Shown here piece after piece: positions 35,618 through 43,574 of a stretch of DNA of 64,000 bases; the stretch's first letter is position 1, and each line of letters opens with the position of its first letter. Both the position numbers and the translations under genes were made by a program. This DNA is from Leptolyngbya sp. FACHB-8. Its GTDB lineage: Bacteria; Cyanobacteriota; Cyanobacteriia; Elainellales; Elainellaceae. Location: contig NZ_JACJOO010000064.1 of NCBI RefSeq assembly GCF_014695575.1, positions 186,001-250,000 on the forward strand, written 5' to 3'. The notes under the pieces were generated by a model. That model was not told where the DNA came from. It did no database searches and saw only the letters and a list, made by a program, of their open reading frames with translations.

Positions 35618-36182
35618 AGCGACAATTGTAAACCGAATTACTTCATCAAAAGTTTACTGTTTTTGTTGAAATGCCCCTAATTGAGGGGCATTTTTTATTG
35701 AAGAATAAGCCTTGGGCGATTGCTTTCTTATACGGGATATTTCACTCAATATTTCTTCAATTTCTTATAGCTTGCAACGTGAGGATTGAATATGTTTTCA
35801 AATTTACAAATTGAAGGCTTTGAAATTAAGTCTTTCTTAAGTTTCATCCGCCTTGAGTTAGATATTGAAAGCCGTTGTAAATACTTTAGAAAAAATACAG
35901 ATGAGTAAAACACTGGAAAATAGAAGATTAGAGCCTTTCGATAGCATTTCTGCCTTGGGATCAAGTTGCTACCCCATGATTCCGATGACATAATGATTTA
36001 TGAGAATGACGGGAATAACATTTAATAAACCTGATTTTGGTTTTATCGAAATTGTCATCACGTTAAAAATTCCATCTTTTGAGAGAAGGAATCAATAATT
36101 CTCCCCTGTTAGGCGGTTCTGCTTTCAGAAGTTTTTGCTGCTTTGAAGTTAGTTTAATAATCTAAAATCTGAGGGTTTTCCA
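35618..36182. other. A+T-rich intergenic region
   Basis: About 565 bp, A+T-rich after the terminator at 35671. One minus-strand ORF (35746-35991) has no supporting features and is probably chance. I see no other gene. Confidence 0.5.
35671..35697 (+). terminator. Intrinsic terminator of the PotD-like gene
   Basis: ATGCCCCTAATTGAGGGGCAT with a T-run (TTTTTT) directly after it. A classic Rho-independent terminator. Confidence 0.92.
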
Positions 36183-36395
36183 ATGGCTACGTATGAGATC
36201 AAGGCAAATCCAAGTGAAGCAAAGGTGCAACAAATCCACTGCCCTAACTGTGGTAGTCATGCAGAAAAGCATTATCTTTCCGACAGCACCCTCGTTAGAG
36301 TTCAGTGCAGTCATTGCGACTATTTAATGGTGACTTGCTCTGCAACCGGAGTTGTTTTAGAGGCTTATGCTCCAGGCATTTACGCCAAGCGTTGA
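36183..36395 (+). CDS. Small zinc-ribbon protein
   Basis: 70 residues. A zinc ribbon of two CxxC knuckles (HCPNCGS and QCSHCDYL) separated by about 19 residues; the TCSATGVVLEAYAPGIYAKR tail is typical of a conserved cyanobacterial family that databases sometimes label as a PriA fragment. It probably binds nucleic acid or a protein. The start has no strong ribosome binding site (TCTGAGGGTTTTCCA). It is followed by a hairpin terminator. Confidence 0.8.
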   Translation: MATYEIKANPSEAKVQQIHCPNCGSHAEKHYLSDSTLVRVQCSHCDYLMVTCSATGVVLEAYAPGIYAKR

Positions 36396-36422
36396 ACTTA
36401 TTAATTGAATAATCGTAGCCAC

Positions 36423-36455
36423 ATAGAGCGGAGGCTGTGCTTCCGCTCTATCTTT
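36423..36455 (+). terminator. Terminator of the zinc-ribbon gene
   Basis: ATAGAGCGGA and TCCGCTCTAT form a 10-bp stem followed by CTTTT. Confidence 0.8.
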
Positions 36456-36469
36456 TACAAGACTCACGC

Positions 36470-36516
36470 ATTTGTGTTGTGGGTGGGGTGCTTCGCATCC
36501 CACCCACAACACAAAT
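36470..36516. repeat. Palindrome with ATTTGTGTTGTGGGTGGG arms
   Basis: 22-bp arms with one G-T mismatch and apex GCTTCGC. It has the same build as the palindrome at 13361-13407 (arms of 22 bp, GAA/TTC loop), but a different arm sequence. Confidence 0.85.
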
Positions 36517-36629
36517 ACACTGCGGATTGCGATTTGTGTAAGCCCTGTTTTATTCAGGAACAGCTATAGTTGGCACCTGAGGATAGCAATGCACTTAACG
36601 TACTTGCACACTGCTATAGTCGTTTACCT

Positions 36630-36745
36630 AACCTGAGACTAGGTTAAGAGCTTTTTCGAGAGGTGTGCAATGTGCGCCTCTCAAAAAAATCATTTTGGCG
36701 TGCGCGAAACGCCGCTCTCAACCCAAACTCAAGTTATTCATAACT
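36630..36745. repeat. Double-hairpin family element, decayed copy
   Basis: Outer AACCTGAGACTAGGTTAAG / ACCCAAACTCAAGTT, inner GAGCTTTTTCGAG hairpin (right arm decayed) and a second ATTTTGGCGTGCGCG hairpin. Ends resemble those at 14851-14971 and 41738-42000. Confidence 0.6.
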
Positions 36746-36750
36746 ATTCG

Positions 36751-36996
36751 TCAAGGTTTCAACCCATAACGAATGGAACCACGAGCTGTACGAGGATCAA
36801 CCACTTGGCCCTCTTGAAGAACCTGAATAATGCCAGCATTAGCCAATTCAATACCAATTTGGCGAACGCGCTCTATAAGCGATCGCCATCTCTCCCCAAC
36901 CAAATCTTGGGCCACTTCCGCCGGGGAAATGGTGTTGTTAGGGCCACGAGCCTGAAGTTTAGCGAGAATACATTGACGGATAACGCTCGAATCCAG
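36751..36996 (-). CDS. DUF3253 protein with a non-canonical start, in frame behind the DapL-like gene
   Basis: My own translation of 36996 to 36751 gives 81 residues without a stop: DSSVIRQCILAKLQARGP, NNTISPAEVAQDL, GERWRSLIERVRQIGIELA, GIIQVLQEGQVVDPRTARG and SIRYGLKP. This is the DUF3253 fold, a small winged-helix-like family of unknown function. The frame is the same as the DapL-like gene, whose TGA stop (36999-36997) is immediately followed by CTG, the first codon here. There is no ATG, GTG or TTG that could start the full domain. Initiation at CTG after termination-reinitiation, readthrough of TGA, or a recent nonsense mutation of a former fusion would all fit. Confidence 0.72.
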   Translation of the reverse strand: MDSSVIRQCILAKLQARGPNNTISPAEVAQDLVGERWRSLIERVRQIGIELANAGIIQVLQEGQVVDPRTARGSIRYGLKP

Positions 36997-38223
36997 TCAC
37001 CGCTGAGAGGGGCTCAGGACAGTTTCAGGAGTCATTGAGTTATAGCGGATACCCGCATCCTTTAGACGCTGAAGGGCTTCCCCAAGGCGATCGCAATCCG
37101 CAATCAAACTCACCCGTACATAACCTTCACCGCCGCTACCAAAGGCATTACCCGGTGTTACGACCACACCTGTCTGCTGGAGAACATTCAGTGCAAAATC
37201 GGTCGATGAAACGTTAGGAGGCGTGGGTACCCAGAGATACATGGTGGCTCGGGTCTTAGGTACAGTCCAGCCCAATTCCGCAAAACCATCAATTAGGAAG
37301 TCTCGACGCAGGCGATAGCGCGACTGAACCTCATGCAGGTAGACATCGGGTAGTTGCAGGGCGGTTTCTGCTGCCTTCTGGAGAGCTGAAAAAATACCGT
37401 AATCCAGGTTTGTCTTCAGCGTCCGTAGACCTTGAATGATGTGGCGGTTGCCAACCACAAAGCCAACGCGCCAACCAGCCATGTTGTAGGTCTTGGAGAG
37501 GGTGTGGAACTCGACACCAATATCCTTAGCGCCAGGAATTTCCAGCAAACTGGTGGGCTGATAGCCATCAAAGGCTAACTCTGCGTAAGCCTGGTCGTGA
37601 ACCAGCAGAATTTCATGTTTCCGGGCAAAGGCAACAATGTCCTCGAAGAACTCCCGGGGAGCGGTAGCTGCCGTGGGGTTACTGGGATAGTTGAAATAAA
37701 GAATCTTTGCCCGTTCTGCAATATGGTCAGGAATAGAACCCAGATCGATCAGCCAGTCATCCTCAGCCTTAAGCAACATGGGATAAATGTCACCTCCGGC
37801 GATCGCTGGCCCCCGGAAGTGGGCCGGGTAGGCCGGGTTCGGCACCAGCACCACATCACCCGGGTTGACGTAGGCCATGGCTAGATGGGTTAACCCTTCC
37901 TTAGAACCCAGCAGAGGCAGGGCTTCCCCATCCGGATCAAGGGTTACACCATAACGACGGTGATACCAGTCGGTAATCGCCTTACGGAAGCTGGCTGTCC
38001 CCTCAAAAGGTGGATAGCCATGGTTGGATGAATCTTGAAGGGCTTTCACAGCCGCTTCCACAATGGGTTGCGGAGTCGGGCCATCAGGATTGCCCATCCC
38101 CAGGTCAATCAGATCCAACCCCTGCTCGCGGGCACGGGCTTTGAGTTCGTCGAGGCGGGCGAACACGTAGGGGGGCAAAGCACTCAGGCGATCGGCGCGA
38201 CGGCTAGTCCAATCTGGGGTCAT
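36997..38223 (-). CDS. LL-diaminopimelate aminotransferase-like enzyme
   Basis: 408 residues of the class I PLP aminotransferase family. The DapL-type signature includes RLSALPPYVFARLDELKARAR, DLGMGNPDGPTPQPIVEA, YFNYPSNPTAATAP and the PLP lysine in TLSKTYNMAGWRVG. It converts tetrahydrodipicolinate and glutamate to LL-diaminopimelate in lysine and cell-wall synthesis, or acts as a related broad transaminase; the family alone does not distinguish. It is the third gene of the operon, 3 bp after the dehydrogenase gene. A tail NSMTPETVLSPSQR extends beyond the usual C-terminus and leads directly, in frame, into the DUF3253 sequence after TGA. Confidence 0.88.
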   Translation of the reverse strand: MTPDWTSRRADRLSALPPYVFARLDELKARAREQGLDLIDLGMGNPDGPTPQPIVEAAVKALQDSSNHGYPPFEGTASFRKAITDWYHRRYGVTLDPDGEALPLLGSKEGLTHLAMAYVNPGDVVLVPNPAYPAHFRGPAIAGGDIYPMLLKAEDDWLIDLGSIPDHIAERAKILYFNYPSNPTAATAPREFFEDIVAFARKHEILLVHDQAYAELAFDGYQPTSLLEIPGAKDIGVEFHTLSKTYNMAGWRVGFVVGNRHIIQGLRTLKTNLDYGIFSALQKAAETALQLPDVYLHEVQSRYRLRRDFLIDGFAELGWTVPKTRATMYLWVPTPPNVSSTDFALNVLQQTGVVVTPGNAFGSGGEGYVRVSLIADCDRLGEALQRLKDAGIRYNSMTPETVLSPSQR

Positions 38224-38226
38224 CCC

Positions 38227-39411
38227 TTATTTCTCCTCAGTCAAATCGACGGCCTCGTGCGCCGTGCTCGTGAGTTCTCGACCTCCCATTTCGACGGTGG
38301 GCACCGTAGTCGATACCATCGCTGCCATCAGCTGAGCCGGGCTAACCGGGAATGGCAAACGGTGAATATCGGAACCGGGGCGACAGGCCACTTCAGCAGC
38401 TTGTTGCAATTCCGTCAGGCGAATATCGCCTAAGCCCAGGTCAGCCAAAGTCATGGGTAAGCCAATGGCCTCATAAAACTGGAGCAACTGTTGTCGAGTG
38501 GTGGAGGCTAAGCGATTGCCCTGCACCATCTCCTCTAAACGAAGTTGCACCAGAATACCGTAAGCAACCTTCTCTCCATGCAACATGCCATGGCTTTGAG
38601 GCAGATGTGTGAGGCCATTGTGGACGGCATGGGCGGCAACCGTACGACACTGAGCACCACCCAGGCCACCAATAACGCCAGCCAGCAATACCGTAGCATC
38701 TACCACTTCCTGCCAATCGGCTCCCCCTGGAGTCGCCAAAGCCGCGGCTGACTTCTGGAACAGCAAATCGCGCAGCACCCGTGCCTGCTGTACTGCGGCA
38801 ATGATGAGGGTTTGCTCAGAGTGGCCGCTACTCACAGAGGACTCGTACCACTTGGCTAGAGCATCACCAATCCCGGCTACCAGGGTACGGCGATCGCTTG
38901 TGGCCAATACCCCATAATCCAGAATGAGTAGATCAGGACAACGGGGCAGTGCCACATCATAGAGAAATGCACCGGCCTCTGAATATACATTCGACAGAGC
39001 CGTCCAGGCGGCGCAGGTGGCCCCTGATGTGGGAATCGTTACAACGGGCAAGCTGTGCTGATAAGCCAACAACTTAGCGGCATCCAGAGCTTTACCGCCC
39101 CCCATACCAATGATGAAATCGGCTTCGTGGTCGGTGACAGCGCGCCCTATCCGGGCCAGGCTAACTTCGCTGCAATCTGCACCATAGGTTGTGTCGGCAG
39201 CTTGCAACCCATGCTGCTTGAGAATCGGCTTGAGGAGAGGGCGGACGACCTTGAGAGAGCGATCGCCCCCCACTAACAGTGGGCGCTTGCCCAAACGAGC
39301 AATAGCGTCCCCCGACTGAGACAATGCATCGGCTCCGCGTACCACTTGAGCCGGAGCCATCATCGAAACCAGCGGTGGAGCTGACGCAGATAAGGAAGTA
39401 GAACGTGCCAT
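38227..39411 (-). CDS. Iron-containing alcohol dehydrogenase family protein (glycerol dehydrogenase-like)
   Basis: About 394 residues. It belongs to the iron-containing/glycerol dehydrogenase superfamily: RPLLVGGDRSLKVVRPLL, FIIGMGGGKALDAAKLLAY (NAD-binding), VTIPTSGATCAAWT, and metal ligands in GIGDALAKWYES and HAVHNGLTHLPQSHGMLHGEKVAYG. The reaction is NAD(H)-dependent oxidation or reduction of an alcohol; substrate unknown. The next gene downstream starts 3 bp after the stop, so the dehydrogenase and aminotransferase are translated together. Start at 39411 (MARSTS) is preferred over 39420. Confidence 0.87.
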   Translation of the reverse strand: MARSTSLSASAPPLVSMMAPAQVVRGADALSQSGDAIARLGKRPLLVGGDRSLKVVRPLLKPILKQHGLQAADTTYGADCSEVSLARIGRAVTDHEADFIIGMGGGKALDAAKLLAYQHSLPVVTIPTSGATCAAWTALSNVYSEAGAFLYDVALPRCPDLLILDYGVLATSDRRTLVAGIGDALAKWYESSVSSGHSEQTLIIAAVQQARVLRDLLFQKSAAALATPGGADWQEVVDATVLLAGVIGGLGGAQCRTVAAHAVHNGLTHLPQSHGMLHGEKVAYGILVQLRLEEMVQGNRLASTTRQQLLQFYEAIGLPMTLADLGLGDIRLTELQQAAEVACRPGSDIHRLPFPVSPAQLMAAMVSTTVPTVEMGGRELTSTAHEAVDLTEEK

Positions 39412-39447
39412 AGAAAACACAGAAGATAAGGATGAGACAGGCGACGC

Positions 39448-39993
39448 CTATGCAGGATTAGAGGCGGGGGGCGGGGGAAGTTGAGCCAGGCGATCGCGGT
39501 ATATTGTGATCTCCATATCTTGGTCGTCCCGTTCCAGAAGCGATCGCTTCACTTCTCCTAGATAAAACGGTTGGCTCACCCCTTCTTTGGGATGCAGTAC
39601 CGTACGGGCACGAATCGTCAGTTTTTCTCCAGTGGCGCGACCCAGACGACCCGGCGAAAAGAAATCGCTAGCGGCCTGTTGCAGTGTCGCCGTCAGAGTC
39701 TCTTCGTTGATGGGCGTGGGAACGGTAATTACGACCTGCGTTGCGCCAGAATCGTAAACGGTGGCAAAACGCCCTGCACCGGGAATAACAGCCCGAGTAA
39801 TAGGCACCAGACCCAGGGCGAATAGACCAATGGTCAACACGCCCATGAAACCTGTAATACCAACAAAGCGGAAGCGGAAACCCCACTTAAACAGAAATGC
39901 TACGAACGCGATCGCCCCACAAACCAGCGTCAGAATTCCCGACCACTGGGCAAACTGTAGAAAATTGGCTGGGGTAGGCACAGACAGCGACAT
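39448..39993 (-). CDS. Ycf51-like protein (DUF2518)
   Basis: 181 residues. Two N-terminal transmembrane helices (SGILTLVCGAIAFVAFLFKWG and FVGITGFMGVLTIGLFALGLVP) are followed by a soluble beta-rich part (ATVYDSGATQVVITVPTPINEETLTATLQQAASDFFSP). This matches the Ycf51/DUF2518 family found in cyanobacteria and algal plastids, function unknown. It is the first gene of the same-strand run that continues with the dehydrogenase, whose start is 37 bp downstream. Confidence 0.8.
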   Translation of the reverse strand: MSLSVPTPANFLQFAQWSGILTLVCGAIAFVAFLFKWGFRFRFVGITGFMGVLTIGLFALGLVPITRAVIPGAGRFATVYDSGATQVVITVPTPINEETLTATLQQAASDFFSPGRLGRATGEKLTIRARTVLHPKEGVSQPFYLGEVKRSLLERDDQDMEITIYRDRLAQLPPPPASNPA

Positions 39994-40064
39994 GGACGTT
40001 TTTCCTCACAGGCACTACGGGGAAGATGTAATGCGTAATACCCAAATTATCACAGGACTACACC

Positions 40065-40141
40065 CTGGATAGTTTTTCTGAAAGCCTTGATTGTGCATAC
40101 GCTTTGCGCACACACAATCAAGGCTTTCAGAGCTAATCCAG
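40065..40141. repeat. Palindrome related to the one at 7369-7443
   Basis: Outer CTGGAT / ATCCAG and inner CTGAAAGCCTTGATTGTG arms around GCTTTGCG. It overlaps the 3' side of the SufU-like gene (stop at 40144), where it could act as a terminator. Confidence 0.75.
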
Positions 40142-40143
40142 TG

Positions 40144-40614
40144 CTATTCGTTGCTAATAAATCCGGCGGGTTGGGCCTCCGCAGCATTTTCGATCGCGGC
40201 TTTCAAGGTATGCCAGGAGAGGTTAGCACACTTAATCCGTACAGGAAACTGTGCAACCCCTTGCATTACATTCAGCTTGCGCTGTTCCTGGGGAAACTCC
40301 TCTTCACCGCGCATCATGGCCTGGAACCGCTGCACCATCGCCAGGGCTTCCGTCGTCGTTTTGCCCCGCAATGCCTCAGCCATCAGATCCGCAGAGGCCA
40401 TAGAAATAGCGCACCCTTCACCGTCAAAGCGCACCTCTTCAATGCGATCGCCCGCCTCATTCAAATGCAGGGTCAACTCGATCGTGTCACCACAGGACGG
40501 ATTGTGTCCCTTCTGGTAGCGATCTACCGGATCGGTCTTGCCCTTGAACTTGGGCTTCTTGTAGCGCTCCAAAATAACTTGCTGATACAGGTCGCGGAGA
40601 TTATCGAGGGACAT
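40144..40614 (-). CDS. SufU-like iron-sulfur cluster scaffold / sulfur-transfer protein
   Basis: 156 residues. The SufU/IscU fold is indicated by NPSCGDTIELTL (Cys41, Asp43), GEGCAISMASADLM (Cys68) and IKCANLSWHTL (Cys129), the three Cys plus Asp that bind zinc or a cluster. The insertion EEEFPQEQRKLNVMQGVAQFPVR before the last Cys is the feature that separates SufU from IscU. It accepts sulfur from a cysteine desulfurase. No other suf gene is in the window. Single gene. Confidence 0.9.
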   Translation of the reverse strand: MSLDNLRDLYQQVILERYKKPKFKGKTDPVDRYQKGHNPSCGDTIELTLHLNEAGDRIEEVRFDGEGCAISMASADLMAEALRGKTTTEALAMVQRFQAMMRGEEEFPQEQRKLNVMQGVAQFPVRIKCANLSWHTLKAAIENAAEAQPAGFISNE

Positions 40615-40921
40615 GATAGTTCTGGCTACGATGATTCAGACTCTTACCGAATAAAAGCCTCCACCTCCATCCTAACAGCCCTATCGAGTTTCACTCTTTG
40701 GTTCGCTTGTGTGGAGGAGAGTTCTAAACCTGGTACCCACCTAACCCTTCTCCCGAGAGAGGGGAGATAGAGCGGGACGGTTCAAACTCTAAACAGACTC
40801 GGTTCGGTCAGCCACACGTCCCACGACCCCACAGCCAATTCCCTCTTCACCCATAATGAAAGAAAACTAAGTTTTTCTGCTGTCCTCCCCCCGATCTACT
40901 CATTCACTCATCGGCTCGCCC
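40615..40921. other. Divergent intergenic region
   Basis: About 307 bp between the SufU-like start and the S4-protein start. I see no repeat or regulatory element I can name. Confidence 0.5.
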
Positions 40922-41701
40922 ATGCTCCCTCGCGACGAACTTCTCAAAGGCATCGAAAACCGTGACACTGCGACCCGGATTTTGGATCAGGCCGAACAGG
41001 CAATCAAAACCTGGGATGTGGTCTGCTCCGATTTTCTATCTCCGCCTGAGCTGGCCGAGGTGCAGCGCATGTTTGCCCGATTGACGGAGGTGCAGCTCTT
41101 TCCCTGGGGCGGCTATCCTCAGGCAGAGCGCCAGCGAGTCGCGATCGCCCGCGCCGACTTGCCCTTAGAGGCGGAACAGGTGGCGATCGCAGCGGTTTCC
41201 ATCAGCGGCAACTTCTTGTTTGACCCGGCTACCCACCGAGATTTTCTAGGGGCACTTTTAGGAACGGGAATTGTGCGCGAAAAAGTCGGGGATATTGTGG
41301 TGCTGGGAGAGCGCGGTGCCCAGGCGGTCGTGGTGCCAGAGTTAGTCGATTTTCTGGGAATGAACCTGACACAGGTGCGATCGGTACCCGTAAAGACTAC
41401 CCCCATTCCTCTGAGTGACCTGAAAGTTCGGGAACCAAAGAAAAAAGAGATGACAACCGTTGAAGCCTCGCTGCGATTGGATGCAGTAGCCTCCGCCGGA
41501 TTTGGTATGTCTCGTAGCAAGATGGTGGATCTGATTAACGCTGGGGATGTGCGAGTCAACTGGAAGGAAATTACCCAGGCCAGTCATTCCTTAAAGGAAG
41601 GGGATTTAGTTGCCATTCGTGGCAAGGGGCGTCTGGAAGTAGGTGAGGTTGCTGTGACGAAAAAAGACCGCTTTCGGGTGCAGTTAACGCGTTTCATGTA
41701 A
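40922..41701 (+). CDS. S4-domain RNA-binding protein of the 'photosystem II S4' family (YlmH-like)
   Basis: 259 residues. An N-terminal YlmH-like domain (DFLSPPELAEVQRMF, LFPWGGYPQAERQRVAIA, DFLGALLGTGIVREKVGDI) is followed by an S4 RNA-binding domain (SLRLDAVASAGFGMSRSKMVDLINAGDVRVNWK). This combination is annotated in cyanobacteria and plants as photosystem II S4 domain protein; the Bacillus relative YlmH acts in ribosome rescue. Role in photosystem II or in translation is therefore uncertain. Single gene. Confidence 0.88.
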   Translation: MLPRDELLKGIENRDTATRILDQAEQAIKTWDVVCSDFLSPPELAEVQRMFARLTEVQLFPWGGYPQAERQRVAIARADLPLEAEQVAIAAVSISGNFLFDPATHRDFLGALLGTGIVREKVGDIVVLGERGAQAVVVPELVDFLGMNLTQVRSVPVKTTPIPLSDLKVREPKKKEMTTVEASLRLDAVASAGFGMSRSKMVDLINAGDVRVNWKEITQASHSLKEGDLVAIRGKGRLEVGEVAVTKKDRFRVQLTRFM

Positions 41702-41737
41702 TTTCTTCAGCCAATTCTTAACCTACACATTGGCAAC

Positions 41738-42000
41738 CTCAGTCTGGGATAGGCTGAAGCACCTATTTTGTCAGCAATTCTCATTTTGAAATCAGGCCCG
41801 AAAACTGCGCTAAAGGCGCGCGGTTTTCGGGTATCAAAGCCAAGAGTTCACGCCCTAGGGGCGTGAACTCTTGGCTTTGATACCCATATTGAGAATTGCT
41901 GCTATTTTGTCATGCGCCTCGCGCGTGCCAAAATGGGTGTTTTCGAGTGCCGTGCGATGCGGGGTCCTCGAAAACACCCTTACCTCAAACTCAGGTTTGA
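41738..42000. repeat. Double-hairpin element interrupted by a 130-bp element
   Basis: Left part AACCTCAGTCTGGGATAGG...CACCTATTTTGT, then the 130-bp element, then CTATTTTGTCATGCGCC...CAAAATGGG, the GTGTTTTCGAG hairpin and the outer end ACTCAGGTT. Removing 41772-41901 and one CTATTTTGT restores a double-hairpin element like the one at 14851-14971. Confidence 0.75.
41772..41901. mobile_element. 130-bp CAGCAATTCTCA element, copy 2
   Basis: Perfect ends CAGCAATTCTCA / TGAGAATTGCTG flanked by identical 9-bp repeats CTATTTTGT (41763-41771 and 41902-41910). It sits inside a double-hairpin element. The second hairpin has GCCAAGAG / CTCTTGGC where the copy at 30123 has GCCGAGAG / CTCTCGGC, a paired change. 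Confidence 0.92.
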
Positions 42001-42306
42001 CGCTACTTAGTGACGCCAGTGTATAGGGTTAAGGGTTTGAACGACGTGATTGAAGCAAATGTAACAGAGTGTCAAACAGTTTCGTCCAGATTCCCGTTAC
42101 AGTAATTAAATGTTCCTTGCTGGGTTCACGGGAGTCTGGGGCATTGGCTAGAGATCCCGCCCTATCTCAGTCCAGTATCTTTGGAGTTTTCAGGTACTTC
42201 TCGACCCTGCTGGAACCTCCTGGGTACGGTCTGTAGCACATGCATGATGGACATCCCTGTGCACTCATAACTGTTTGCACCTTTCTCACACTGCGAGGCG
42301 ATTAGA
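42001..42306. other. Intergenic region without identifiable features
   Basis: About 300 bp before the 2H phosphoesterase start. I see no gene, repeat or clear promoter. Confidence 0.5.
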
Positions 42307-43095
42307 TTGGACGACACGTTTCAGGTATACATCAACCGGGTTGCACGGCTGACCCTACCGGAAGCTCACCGCACTCAGCTTCAACATATTCAAACCTCTC
42401 CGAAGTTTCGGTTGGGGCCGGATGGTGCTGTCGAGACTATGCCGTTCCCGGGGTTTTCGGTCATCACTCCTCCCTGGCGCGATGATGCCGAAAATAGTGA
42501 GTTCTATAGCCAATTACAGGAACTGCAGCAGTCGGTGGTCAAAGCATTGCCACCGGGCTTACTCGTACCCGTTCCGCCCGAAAGCTTCCACGTTACCCTG
42601 GCCGATCTGATTTGGGATGGGATTTATCGGGATGCTGCGGCTCGGCCAAACTTTGATCAGTTGTTGCGCGATCGCATCGCCCAAATCCTCCACGAAGTTC
42701 AACCAAGTCTACAAACCGGCATTCCGGCCTACTGGCAAATGCTGGGGCTCGCCATCCGTACCCGTGCCGTTAGTGTGTGCCTGGCTCCCAAAGATGAAGG
42801 AGCCTATGAGCAGGTGCTCGCTTTGCGGCGTGCCATCTATCAAAACTCTGACCTGATGGGCCTGGGAATTGAGCAGCAGTACCATTTGACCGCTCATATT
42901 ACCCTGGGTTACTTCGGCAACATCCCGGAAGACTTAGACCGGGATGGTATCAGCGAAACCTTAAGCAACCTCAATCTGGATTGGTTGAGTCGAGAAAATA
43001 TGCAATCTGTCTGGTTACACCGAGCAGAACTGCGTAAATTTGATAACATGACCTACTACTATCGGGAGCCCGATTGGCCAGTGGTTGAGTTATAA
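42307..43095 (+). CDS. 2H-phosphoesterase-like protein (DUF1868)
   Basis: 262 residues. Two HxT motifs characteristic of the 2H superfamily are present: FHVTLADL near 95 and LTAHITLGYF near 197. Together they form the symmetric active site of 2'-5' RNA ligase/cyclic phosphodiesterase-like enzymes, so it may act on cyclic phosphates or RNA ends. The family is DUF1868, substrate unknown. The frame opens with TTG at 42307. It begins a plus-strand run with the NUDIX gene (9 bp later) and the PfkB gene, so the three probably form an operon. Confidence 0.8.
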   Translation: MDDTFQVYINRVARLTLPEAHRTQLQHIQTSPKFRLGPDGAVETMPFPGFSVITPPWRDDAENSEFYSQLQELQQSVVKALPPGLLVPVPPESFHVTLADLIWDGIYRDAAARPNFDQLLRDRIAQILHEVQPSLQTGIPAYWQMLGLAIRTRAVSVCLAPKDEGAYEQVLALRRAIYQNSDLMGLGIEQQYHLTAHITLGYFGNIPEDLDRDGISETLSNLNLDWLSRENMQSVWLHRAELRKFDNMTYYYREPDWPVVEL

Positions 43096-43104
43096 CTGCT
43101 AGGT

Positions 43105-43545
43105 ATGAAACCGGAATATGCCCCTCAAAAGAAAGATGAAGCCTTTGGGCTTGTGCCAATCTGGAAAAATCCAGCGGGCGATCGCGTGTTGTTAATTCAA
43201 CACCACGCGGGCCATTGGGGCTTTCCGAAGGGGCATGCCGATCCGGGAGAAACGGCTCTAATGACCGCTTGTCGGGAATTTGAAGAAGAAACGGGGATTA
43301 CCGAGTACAAGGCACTCCCCGATAAGACCTTTATTGAGCAATACCGCTTTATGCGGGATGGCTACAGGGTCGAGAAGACCGTGACCTATTTCCTGGCCTG
43401 GGTTTATTCCACAACTGTGGTCTGTCAGGAACAGGAAATTCGTAATTACGCCTGGCTCCTGTTTGACGATGCCGCCCGCCAGATTAGCTTTAATCCAGCT
43501 CGGCAAGTGTTGCGGCAGGTGCAGGCCCATCTTCCCACCCTTTGA
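43105..43545 (+). CDS. NUDIX hydrolase, Ap4A-hydrolase-like
   Basis: 146 residues. The Nudix box GHADPGETALMTACREFEEETGI is complete (G-x5-E-x7-REUxEExGU), so catalysis on a nucleoside diphosphate linkage is expected. Small size, an early AFGLVPIW and the GHWGFPKGH segment suit the bis(5'-nucleosyl)-tetraphosphatase group, which removes Ap4A. The gene lies 9 bp after the 2H phosphoesterase gene and about 30 bp before the PfkB start. Confidence 0.85.
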   Translation: MKPEYAPQKKDEAFGLVPIWKNPAGDRVLLIQHHAGHWGFPKGHADPGETALMTACREFEEETGITEYKALPDKTFIEQYRFMRDGYRVEKTVTYFLAWVYSTTVVCQEQEIRNYAWLLFDDAARQISFNPARQVLRQVQAHLPTL

Positions 43546-43574
43546 GGCAACCGTCTGTGCCTTCCTGGTCAACC

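Noticed and set aside
35746-35991. An 81-residue minus-strand ORF
   Set aside because: Low complexity in an A+T-rich interval, no ribosome binding site and no recognisable domain.
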